From: an uncultured Actinomycetes bacterium
GTDB taxonomy: Bacteria; Actinomycetota; Actinomycetes; Nanopelagicales; Nanopelagicaceae
Assembly: GCA_937864205.1 (NCBI GenBank)
Contig: CALMJB010000012.1
Span: 1 to 5,527, forward strand
DNA length: 5,527 nucleotides
Reading direction: 5' to 3'
Part shown: piece by piece, positions 1 to 5,159 of the stretch
How the letters are laid out: each line of letters begins with the position of its first letter
Position numbering within the stretch: the first letter of the stretch is position 1
Position numbers and translations under genes: made by a program
The notes under the pieces: model-generated
The model's database searches: none
Told to the model about the DNA's origin: nothing
The model's input: the letters and a program-made list of their open reading frames with translations, nothing else

Positions 1-377
1 CCTATAAGCCGGATCCTGTCCAACGCTTTCGCGAATGGATCACCATCCATCTAGATCTGTAATCACTTACAGATTCAAGCAACCTACCCGATGACTTGAG
101 CGAGCAGCTCTCAAATGCCATCTTCATGGTCTTGCTCCAGGTGGGGTTTACATAGCTATTTGTATTGCTACAAATACTGGTGGTCTCTTACACCACCGTT
201 TCATCCTTACCAATTTTTCTTTGCAGAAAATTTGGCGGTTTGCTTTCTGTTGCACTATTCCCGCGGATTGCTCCGGGTGGGCGTTACCCACCACCTTGCT
301 CTTCGGAGTCCGGACTTTCCTCGGCGCACAAAAGTTAATTAAGCCCTTGTGATACGCGGTGACCCAGACGACTCTTC
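1..377 (-). ncRNA. rnpB: RNase P RNA, bacterial class A (3' end cut by window)
   Basis: This is the catalytic RNA of ribonuclease P, which removes 5' leaders from precursor tRNAs. Reading the minus strand, the conserved 5' core GAGGAAAGTCCGGACTCC lies at 322-305. The block giving GGTAAGGATGAAACGG lies near 211-196, and GGAGCAAG near 140-133. The 3' universal core GGATCCGGCTTATAGG is at 16-1. A perfect 8-bp hairpin closed by a GCAA tetraloop (157-176) fits P14/L14. The order and spacing match class A RNAs and resemble actinobacterial ones. The 5' end is placed at about 377 by analogy with E. coli M1 RNA and by the promoter just upstream. The 3' strand of helix P1, perhaps 15-20 bases, lies beyond base 1. 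One oddity is that the L15 motif that normally reads GGU reads UGU (152-150). Family identity is very secure; the exact 5' end is inferred. Confidence 0.97.
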
Positions 378-384
378 AAAACAA

Positions 385-413
385 ATTGTAGCGATGTTAT
401 TAATTACCTAGAA
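385..413 (-). promoter_or_regulatory. Predicted rnpB promoter
   Basis: On the minus strand a near-consensus -10 hexamer, TACAAT, lies at 390-385. It places transcription start at about 378-377, exactly where the RNase P RNA is expected to begin. The -35 region is weak: TTCTAG at 413-408 gives a 17-base spacer. The element sits in the 40-base gap after the stop codon of the RNase H/phosphatase gene, so rnpB can be transcribed on its own as well as by read-through from the upstream operon. Inferred from sequence only. Confidence 0.6.
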
Positions 414-417
414 ATTA

Positions 418-1500
418 CTAGAAATTTGGCAGGTGGCCACGTTCACTAAAGGTACGAACTGCGATTAATCCATCGCTTGGCCAAATATTTAAAGTGGTAA
501 TACTGCATGGGTAAACATCCATGTGGAATATAGATTCGATTGGCGCACCTAATGCAGTTGCAACCATGCATCTGATTGTCATGTTATGAGTTACTACTAC
601 AACAGTTTTTGCAGGGTAATCGGCGACTAAATTAGATAAACCTTGTTGAACTCTTGCAGTTACCTCTTCATATGACTCACCTTGTGGTGGTGCATAAGCA
701 ACTGATGAGGTCCATTGTTTATATTCTTCGGCATATTCTTCAATTACTTGGGCATGGGTTAATCCATCCCAAACACCAAAATCACATTCGACCCATAACG
801 GATCAAAATCAATCTTCAATCCAGTTTCCCTGGCAATTGCTTCAGCGGTTTGAGTAGTTCTTCGCAGCGGAGATGCAACTAAGAAATCAGGCTTTCGTTT
901 TGCTATCTCTTCAGCGACTGATTGCGCTTGCATCTGACCTTTTTCAGTTAGCTCTGGATTAATTTCACCGACGCCAGAGAATCTGCGTTGTGGCGTAAGA
1001 ATCGTTTCACCATGTCGGACAAAATAAATGGTGGTCGGCAAATCTGAAGTTTGAAATCTTTCGGTCAAAAAATTAACCCGATGTGGAGTTGATTTTGCTA
1101 CGACTCCATCTAGAGCTTCATTAACTAATTTGTCAGCGGCAAAATTTTCACCCCTTGGAATCCATTTATATTTAACAAGTTTTGGATCATGACTTTCACG
1201 AGCTTGCTTTGCCAAAGCCCGCATATCTGGATGTTTGATTTTCCAATTGCCACTCATTTGCTCAATTACTAATTTGGAATCCATCTCGACCAAAACATGG
1301 CCGGTCGGGTCGATACTGTGAACTGCGTGAAGTCCGGCGATTAATCCACGGTATTCGGCGACATTATTTGAAGCAATTCCAATCGTTTCGTTTATTTCTT
1401 TTATTACTTTTCCATTTTCATAGACAACTGCACCGAATGCGGCTGCGCCAGGATTACCGCGCGCGCCACCATCGGCTCGAACTAAAAATTCTCTGCCCAC
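418..1500 (-). CDS. Bifunctional RNase HI / histidine phosphatase (Rv2228c/SCO2299 type)
   Basis: This 360-residue fusion has an N-terminal RNase HI domain (about 1-135) that cleaves RNA in RNA-DNA hybrids, and a C-terminal histidine-phosphatase domain (about 155-360). The RNase H acidic residues are all visible: D10 in RADGGARGNPG, E49 in NVAEYRGL, D74 in EMDSKLVIEQM and D123 in NFAADKLVNEA. The phosphatase has the RHGE motif with phospho-accepting H163, the SPLRRTTQTA segment at 210-219, probable acid E238 before FGVWDG, and the second histidine H305 in VVTHNMTIR. Characterised actinobacterial relatives have RNase HI activity together with acid phosphatase or alpha-ribazole phosphatase (CobC-like) activity, so a cobalamin-related role is possible but unproven here. 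The start is GTG, immediately after the TAA of the zinc-ribbon gene (TAAGTG), with a modest AAGGG upstream, which suggests translational coupling. Length and architecture are typical and both active sites look intact. Confidence 0.95.
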   Translation of the reverse strand: MGREFLVRADGGARGNPGAAAFGAVVYENGKVIKEINETIGIASNNVAEYRGLIAGLHAVHSIDPTGHVLVEMDSKLVIEQMSGNWKIKHPDMRALAKQARESHDPKLVKYKWIPRGENFAADKLVNEALDGVVAKSTPHRVNFLTERFQTSDLPTTIYFVRHGETILTPQRRFSGVGEINPELTEKGQMQAQSVAEEIAKRKPDFLVASPLRRTTQTAEAIARETGLKIDFDPLWVECDFGVWDGLTHAQVIEEYAEEYKQWTSSVAYAPPQGESYEEVTARVQQGLSNLVADYPAKTVVVVTHNMTIRCMVATALGAPIESIFHMDVYPCSITTLNIWPSDGLIAVRTFSERGHLPNF

Positions 1501-2226
1501 TTAAACCCTTACCAAGATGCGATTGCACTCTTCACAACGTACAACTTCATCTTCGGGTAAACCTTTAATTCGAGTTATTTCAACTGCATTCAAAGTCAAA
1601 TTGCAACCCTCGCACTTTCCATCAAACAATCTAGCCGCCCCGACGCCACTTGAATTAGTACGAATCTTTTCATACAAGTTCGCCAAATCAACTGAAATAT
1701 TCTTAATTGATTCATTTCTTTCTTCAGTTGCTTTCGATATTTGATCATTAAGTTGCGACGATTTAGTTGAAACGCTTGCCTCTAAATCTGCTTTTGCCTT
1801 GCTTAATTTTTCAATTTCAGAGTTTTGAATCTTCAATCGTTGATCAATTTCTTCTTTTCGAACCATTATTTCAAGTTCAACTTCTTCTAACTCTGATTTA
1901 CGTTTATGAAGTGTTTCTAATTCATGTTGAGTTTGTTCTAGTTCTTTTGCAGTTCCAGTTCCGCTTGCTAACCGCTTCTCATCTCGTTGAATACGGGTTT
2001 CGACCAATTCCACATCATTCTCACTGCGCTTGAGCTCTTGGTTTATTGCATCTTCTTCGCCTTGAATTGATTTTAGATTTTCACCAAAATCTGTAAGTTT
2101 TTTCGTAATTGTTTCTAATTCTTTTACTTCAGGAAGATTAATAAGTTGGGTTCTTAATTGATTGATTTTGGAATCAAAGGCTTGCAAAGATAGCAAAAGT
2201 AGTTGATGTTCTTTGGTTGCCTTCAT
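1501..2226 (-). CDS. Coiled-coil protein with C-terminal C4 zinc ribbon (Rv2229c-like)
   Basis: This is a 241-residue cytosolic protein. Residues from about 15 to 190 are rich in Glu, Lys, Leu and Gln with heptad-like spacing, indicating a long helical hairpin or coiled coil. The C-terminus carries two CxxC pairs, C205/C208 (CEGC) and C231/C234 (CEEC), separated by 22 residues, which form a treble-cleft-like zinc ribbon (DUF164/zf-RING_7 family). The molecular role is not established in Actinobacteria. A distant relative with the same layout, Helicobacter HP0958, acts as a flagellar/RpoN chaperone and binds RNA, so nucleic-acid or protein scaffolding is a reasonable guess only. The ATG start is preceded by AGGG, which overlaps the TAG stop of the DUF305 gene six bases upstream, and the stop abuts the GTG of the RNase H fusion. 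This pairing with an RNase H/phosphatase gene matches Rv2229c-Rv2228c of Mycobacterium tuberculosis. Confidence 0.9.
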   Translation of the reverse strand: MKATKEHQLLLLSLQAFDSKINQLRTQLINLPEVKELETITKKLTDFGENLKSIQGEEDAINQELKRSENDVELVETRIQRDEKRLASGTGTAKELEQTQHELETLHKRKSELEEVELEIMVRKEEIDQRLKIQNSEIEKLSKAKADLEASVSTKSSQLNDQISKATEERNESIKNISVDLANLYEKIRTNSSGVGAARLFDGKCEGCNLTLNAVEITRIKGLPEDEVVRCEECNRILVRV

Positions 2227-2232
2227 TAATCC

Positions 2233-2826
2233 CTATTTACCGGCCAGCATTGCTTTCATAGTTTCGATTTCAATTCTCTGCGATGAAGAAATATTTTCAG
2301 CTAAAGTTTTAACCTCAGAGTTTTTACTCTCATCCACCATTTGCACCATTAACAATGCTCCTTCGTGATGCTTAATCATTCCGGCAAGGAATAACTTATC
2401 GAAGGCGGTACCGGTGGTTTTCTTCAATTTTGCTATCTCGGCATCAGTCAACATGCCACTCATCATCATGTTATGTGGAGCATCAGGGTCAAACCCAGAT
2501 TTAGTCAGCCAGCTTTTCATTTGAGTAATTTCAGGACTCTGCGCATCCTTTATCTGTTTGGCTAATTCAATAACGTTTGGATCTTTTGAATTTTTAATTG
2601 CTATATCTGACATTTCTACCGCTTGTTCATGATGCGGGATCATCATTTGGGCGAAGTGGATATCGGCAGCACTAAATTCAGAATTGGTGTTGGAAGAGTT
2701 ATGCATTCCCGACATCATCATGTCGGAATCTTCGCCTCGATTTGAGATCAAAAACCCGAATGCGAAAGCTATTAATGCAATGACTAATCCAAGTGCAAGA
2801 TTTTTTTTACTTAGATTAAATTGCAT
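2233..2826 (-). CDS. DUF305 family protein, membrane-anchored, probable metal (copper?) binding
   Basis: This is a 197-residue protein with a short basic N-terminus and one hydrophobic segment at about 10-27 (signal anchor; no lipobox cysteine), so the rest should lie outside the membrane. The DUF305 four-helix, ferritin-like fold is recognisable from its two half-repeats, each with a double histidine: H65-H66 in MMIPHHEQAVEM and H153-H154 in GMIKHHEGALLM. Two nearly identical methionine-rich stretches, MMMSGM at 36-41 and at 120-125, together with H42 and H118, look like soft-metal ligands. The cyanobacterial DUF305 protein CopM binds copper, which supports extracytoplasmic copper buffering as a hypothesis. 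The start is well supported: an ATG with a strong GGAGG five bases upstream. It sits between a YCII-like gene and the zinc-ribbon gene on the same strand. No copper pump or sensor is visible in this window. Confidence 0.88.
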   Translation of the reverse strand: MQFNLSKKNLALGLVIALIAFAFGFLISNRGEDSDMMMSGMHNSSNTNSEFSAADIHFAQMMIPHHEQAVEMSDIAIKNSKDPNVIELAKQIKDAQSPEITQMKSWLTKSGFDPDAPHNMMMSGMLTDAEIAKLKKTTGTAFDKLFLAGMIKHHEGALLMVQMVDESKNSEVKTLAENISSSQRIEIETMKAMLAGK

Positions 2827-2831
2827 TTTAA

Positions 2832-2836
2832 CCTCC
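2832..2836 (-). promoter_or_regulatory. Strong Shine-Dalgarno of the DUF305 gene
   Basis: The minus strand reads GGAGG, then TTAAA, then ATG. This full-length ribosome binding site at five-base spacing fixes the DUF305 start at 2826. It is the clearest such site in the window; neighbouring genes have weak sites or rely on stop-start contact, so this gene may be translated independently and more efficiently. Confidence 0.8.
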
Positions 2837-2842
2837 GATTAA

Positions 2843-3172
2843 TTAGCGAAGGAAAGGTCGTAATTCGACTTTTCTATTGCAAGCTTTTGAACCTGCTGCT
2901 GCTAATTTTAGTGCGATTTCTTGATCATCGCATTGAATGATCCAAAAACCACTGTAATGTTCTTTTGAATCAAAGAGTGACCCAGATCTAATTTTTCCAG
3001 CATCATTTCTGTTGTCAATCAAAGTTGCTTTTGGGTGATCGCAAATACCTGCTGCATAAATCCATTGCTTATTCTGTTGTAACTTTTCATTGAAAGCATC
3101 GATATTTTTCATCTCATCTTTACCTGCTAATTCCGTGGAATCAGCAATCACAAAAATTATGAATTTTTGCAT
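2843..3172 (-). CDS. YCII-related (YciI/DGPF-like) domain protein
   Basis: This small 109-residue single-domain protein has the ferredoxin-like dimeric fold expected of YCII proteins. The visible family signatures are the N-terminal strand KFIIFVIAD, the middle FNEKLQQNKQWIYAAGICDHP, the segment DSKEHYSGFWIIQC at 68-81, and the C-terminal SKACNRKVELRPFL at 95-108. The GPF-type motif common in actinobacterial members is replaced by SGSLF at 63-67. Function is unknown for most of the family, and some members are proposed to be small-molecule enzymes. The ATG overlaps the stop of the DinB-like gene by one base (TAATG). An AAGGAG lies 11 bases upstream, a rather long spacing, so translational coupling is likely. 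It is followed after 16 bases by the DUF305 gene. Confidence 0.85.
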   Translation of the reverse strand: MQKFIIFVIADSTELAGKDEMKNIDAFNEKLQQNKQWIYAAGICDHPKATLIDNRNDAGKIRSGSLFDSKEHYSGFWIIQCDDQEIALKLAAAGSKACNRKVELRPFLR

Positions 3173-3624
3173 TATTTCAATTGCTCCTTAATCTGATTGG
3201 CATGGTCAAGTGGATGTTTGGAATAAGTTCTGATCCAATCTCGAACTGAATACTTACCTGATTCAGTGTGAATTCCGGAATTATCTAACTCATTTTCAGT
3301 TAAACGTTTAAGTAATTCGTAAGATGCATTTCTGACCGCTTTGAAAACCGCTATTGATGCTTCAACATCAAGTTCTTTATAACCTAAAGTCTTGTTTTCA
3401 GCCCATTTATTTTCATCATAACCTTGAATTGTGGAACCCGGTTCGGCAATCAATCTGCGCAACCGTGCATAAGATTGTGCTTCGCTATCGGCTAAGTGAT
3501 GAATAACTTGCCTAGGTGTCCAGCCCTCATGATCCGCCTTATCTAATTGTTCAGGTTTTATCTCTTTTATAAGTTTTAGAAATTCATCAGTAGATTTTCT
3601 GTAATTATCAGCCTCTTGAATCAT
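3172..3624 (-). CDS. DinB/YfiT-like metal-dependent four-helix protein
   Basis: This is a 150-residue protein of the DinB_2 superfamily. The opening helix with the phrase WTPRQVIHHLADSEAQSY (35-52) and the closing HPLDHANQIKEQL (137-149) are the two hallmarks. They supply the probable metal-binding histidine triad, H43 (or H42), H137 and H141. Relatives include Bacillus YfiT/BstA and mycothiol- or maleylpyruvate-isomerase-like proteins; many are suspected thiol S-transferases or metal-dependent hydrolases. The substrate cannot be assigned here. An actinobacterium would be expected to use mycothiol, but that is inference. It is the first gene of the minus-strand cluster. Its ATG at 3624 has AGGA seven bases upstream, within a TAGGAT that could instead serve as a -10 element. 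Its stop overlaps the YCII start by one base. Confidence 0.85.
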   Translation of the reverse strand: MIQEADNYRKSTDEFLKLIKEIKPEQLDKADHEGWTPRQVIHHLADSEAQSYARLRRLIAEPGSTIQGYDENKWAENKTLGYKELDVEASIAVFKAVRNASYELLKRLTENELDNSGIHTESGKYSVRDWIRTYSKHPLDHANQIKEQLK

Positions 3625-3630
3625 GATTTA

Positions 3631-3660
3631 ATCCTATACTTTTTCAAGCAATTAGAAACT
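3631..3660 (-). promoter_or_regulatory. Possible promoter or RBS of the DinB-led operon
   Basis: On the minus strand TAGGAT at 3636-3631 lies six bases before the ATG. It can be read as a TAnnnT -10 element giving a leaderless transcript, or its AGGA can be a short Shine-Dalgarno sequence. No convincing -35 is visible 16-18 bases upstream. The region is shared with the opposite promoter of the DUF1801 gene, so the two transcription units must be controlled from the same 51 bases. Low confidence. Confidence 0.3.
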
Positions 3661-3669
3661 TGTTATTCT
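3641..3669 (+). promoter_or_regulatory. Predicted leaderless promoter of the DUF1801 gene
   Basis: TTTTCA (3641-3646, four of six matches to TTGACA) and TATTCT (3664-3669, preceded by TGT) are separated by 17 bases. The -10 ends six bases before the ATG at 3676, so transcription would start at or within a base of the start codon. No Shine-Dalgarno sequence precedes that ATG. This arrangement is the usual signature of leaderless mRNAs, which are frequent in Actinobacteria. Confidence 0.5.
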
Positions 3670-3675
3670 CTAAAC

Positions 3676-4266
3676 ATGGTCAGGGCTTTACCTAAAAATC
3701 TTAAAAAGCATTATTTAAAATCGCCTGTTCAACAAAGAAAAACTATGCTCGAAATGCGAAAGCGAATATTGCAAATAATTCCCTCTGCAGAAGAGGTTGT
3801 AAGTTATGGAATGCCAGCGTTTAAATATCGCGGCAACATTGTGGCAGGTTTACTTTCCAATAAGAACCATGTGGGCTTTTATCCATTTAGTGGATCAGTT
3901 CTACATTTATTTAAAAAGGAATTAATAGACTTTAAACATACTAAAAGCGCAATCCACGTCCCGATAGATAAGCCGCTTTCAAAAACTTTGCTTGCTAAGT
4001 TAATTAAAGCCCGAATATCTCAGTGTCCAGTAAAACAGGGAAAAGTGAATCTATCTAAATATGAAAAAATAGACGGATATTGGAAATCCATATCAATTGC
4101 AGCACCGGCACGTAGAGGTTTGATTGACAATAGAATTCTCACATTGAGAGATTTGAAGAAAATATCAAAACAAGAATTTCTAAAGATTCATGCAATGGGT
4201 CCATCAGCAGCCAAAATAATCACCGCAGAGATGCGCAGAAAGCGAGTTAGATTTAATGGAAAATAA
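3676..4266 (+). CDS. DUF1801 (YdhG-like) protein with C-terminal helix-hairpin-helix domain
   Basis: This is a 196-residue protein with two parts. Residues of about 10-125 match the DUF1801/YdhG family: the phrases PSAEEVVSYGMPAFKY (36-51), NHVGFYPFSGSVL (64-76), and the KSAIHVPIDKPL stretch before a closing helix. Residues of about 140-190 resemble the RNA polymerase alpha C-terminal/HhH type of domain, with APARRGLIDNRILTLRDL, then FLKIHAMGPSAAK containing the hairpin at 172-180. The YdhG family is sometimes called iron-chaperone-like after Bacillus Fra, but function is unproven here; the HhH tail suggests nucleic-acid or protein contact. An upstream in-frame ATG at 3616 would add 20 non-family residues and run into the opposite gene's start, so the ATG at 3676 is preferred. 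The basic C-terminus overlaps the next gene by 11 bases, suggesting a two-gene operon. Confidence 0.85.
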   Translation: MVRALPKNLKKHYLKSPVQQRKTMLEMRKRILQIIPSAEEVVSYGMPAFKYRGNIVAGLLSNKNHVGFYPFSGSVLHLFKKELIDFKHTKSAIHVPIDKPLSKTLLAKLIKARISQCPVKQGKVNLSKYEKIDGYWKSISIAAPARRGLIDNRILTLRDLKKISKQEFLKIHAMGPSAAKIITAEMRRKRVRFNGK

Positions 4267-4741
4267 AGAGTTAATCACCTGTCTATGGTTTGACGGTCGC
4301 GCACGCGAAGCCGCACTTTTCTACACAAGTATTTTCCCAAATAGCGCTATTGCTGATCATTGGCTAGCACCAACAGATACGCCGGGAAATAAACAAGGTG
4401 AAGAAGTTGTAGTTAATTTCAAAATCTTTGGGCGAGAATTCATTGCACTAAATGGTGGTCCACAATTTCCACATAGTGAAGCGATTTCTTTTCAAATTCC
4501 ATGCGCAGATCAAAGCGAAATTGATAAATACTGGGATTTGCTCACAAAAGATGGTGGTCAAGAAAGTCAATGCGGTTGGTTGAAAGATAAATTTGGCGTT
4601 TCTTGGCAGGTGACTTCACCTGAAATGATGAAGTACTTGGGTGGACCTGATGCTCAAGGGGCACAAAGAGCTACACAAGCAATGTTGAAAATGAAAAAGA
4701 TTGATTTGGCATTGATGAAAAATGCATATAATGGAAAGTAA
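4256..4741 (+). CDS. VOC superfamily protein, PhnB-like (3-demethylubiquinone methyltransferase-like fold)
   Basis: This is a 161-residue protein of the glyoxalase/bleomycin-resistance/dioxygenase (VOC) superfamily, PhnB-like branch. Clear signatures are CLWFDGRAREAALFYTSIFP (9-28), FIALNGGPQF (62-71), the helix QSEIDKYWDLL, CGWLKDKFGVSWQ (106-118), and the C-terminal RATQAMLKMKKIDLALM. Database names such as '3-demethylubiquinone-9 3-methyltransferase' come from fold similarity; real substrates are mostly unknown and it should not be taken as a ubiquinone enzyme. The paired betaalphabetabetabeta modules normally form one cavity, sometimes metal-binding. The ATG lies inside the end of the DUF1801 gene in another frame, with no strong Shine-Dalgarno sequence, so translation is probably coupled to it. 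It converges on the ArsC gene with a 10-base gap. Confidence 0.9.
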   Translation: MENKELITCLWFDGRAREAALFYTSIFPNSAIADHWLAPTDTPGNKQGEEVVVNFKIFGREFIALNGGPQFPHSEAISFQIPCADQSEIDKYWDLLTKDGGQESQCGWLKDKFGVSWQVTSPEMMKYLGGPDAQGAQRATQAMLKMKKIDLALMKNAYNGK

Positions 4742-4751
4742 ATTAAGCTAA
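4742..4751. other. Convergent intergenic gap without visible terminator
   Basis: Only ten bases separate the stop codons of the VOC and ArsC genes. The junction contains a short AT-rich inverted repeat (AATTA, AGC, TAATT), which is too weak to be a convincing intrinsic terminator, and no GC-rich stem with a T-run is present on either strand. Opposing transcripts probably overlap here or end by another mechanism. Confidence 0.4.
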
Positions 4752-5159
4752 TTATTCTTCTGCACTCGTTAAATCGGTGAGCAGATTTTTAACTTTTTGT
4801 TTGATTTCGTCTCTAATTTTTCTGACAGTTTCCAAATCTTTTCCTGCAGGATCTTCTAACACCCAATCCTCATAACGTTTTCCGGGATAAAAGGGACAGG
4901 CATCGCCACAACCCATGGTTATTACAACATCTGATTCTTGGACTGCTTCAGCAGTTAATACTTTAGGTTGATTGTTCGCAATATCAATGCCCTCTTCTGC
5001 CATTACTTGAACAGCCAATGGATTTATTGATTCTTTAGGCGCTGAACCCGCAGATAAAACCTGCACTTTTCCATTTGAAAGTGCCTTCATATATCCGGCG
5101 GCTATTTGAGACCTTCCGGCGTTATGAACACATACAAAAAGAACAGTTTTCATTTTCAA
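4752..5159 (-). CDS. arsC: ArsC arsenate reductase / arsenate-mycothiol transferase (LMW-PTP fold)
   Basis: This is a cytosolic protein of 135 residues (133 if the second start is used) with the low-molecular-weight phosphatase fold. It converts arsenate to arsenite. The phosphate/arsenate loop is VCVHNAGRS, with nucleophile C10 and R16 in the CX5R pattern. The acid is D103 in EDPAG, and the ITMGCGDACPFYPGKRYEDW segment (80-99) is characteristic of ArsC rather than true tyrosine phosphatases. C84 and C88 are the only other cysteines. Corynebacterium ArsC1/ArsC2, which have very similar motifs, use mycothiol and mycoredoxin; a thioredoxin route cannot be excluded. Two starts are possible: TTG at 5159, overlapping the aquaporin TGA with AAAGGTG ten bases upstream, or ATG at 5153 with 16-base spacing. 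It is the second gene of an aquaporin-arsC pair, typical of arsenic resistance. Confidence 0.92.
   Translation of the reverse strand: MKMKTVLFVCVHNAGRSQIAAGYMKALSNGKVQVLSAGSAPKESINPLAVQVMAEEGIDIANNQPKVLTAEAVQESDVVITMGCGDACPFYPGKRYEDWVLEDPAGKDLETVRKIRDEIKQKVKNLLTDLTSAEE

Noticed and set aside
157..176. Perfect 8-bp hairpin with GCAA/TTGC loop, considered as a terminator or repeat
   Set aside because: Its position inside rnpB matches the P14 helix and its GNRA tetraloop, so it is part of the RNase P RNA structure.
115..342. Plus-strand open frame of 75 codons
   Set aside because: It lies entirely antisense to the conserved core of RNase P RNA, and its protein is low-complexity with no family features.
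654..857. Plus-strand open frame within the RNase H/phosphatase gene
   Set aside because: It is antisense to the phosphatase domain, has no ribosome binding site, and encodes a His/Leu/Gln-rich sequence typical of a shadow frame.
1368..2033. Three plus-strand open frames at 1368-1568, 1517-1744 and 1767-2033
   Set aside because: They are antisense to the zinc-ribbon and RNase H genes. Their Leu/Phe/Ser-rich translations mirror the Glu/Lys-rich coiled coil on the other strand.
2853..2873. Inverted repeat GTCG-TAATT-CGAC with imperfect flanks near the end of the YCII gene
   Set aside because: The perfect stem is only four base pairs, it lies within codons for the family-conserved C-terminus, and it has no T-run, so it is not a credible terminator or attenuator.
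3616..3675. Upstream ATG at 3616 as start of the DUF1801 protein
   Set aside because: The extra 20 residues are not family-like, they overlap the first codons of the divergent DinB-like gene, and a plausible -10 box sits within them just before the ATG at 3676.
4742..4753. AT-rich inverted repeat at the convergent junction, considered as a bidirectional terminator
   Set aside because: The five-base all-AT stem is too weak and no U-tract follows on either strand.
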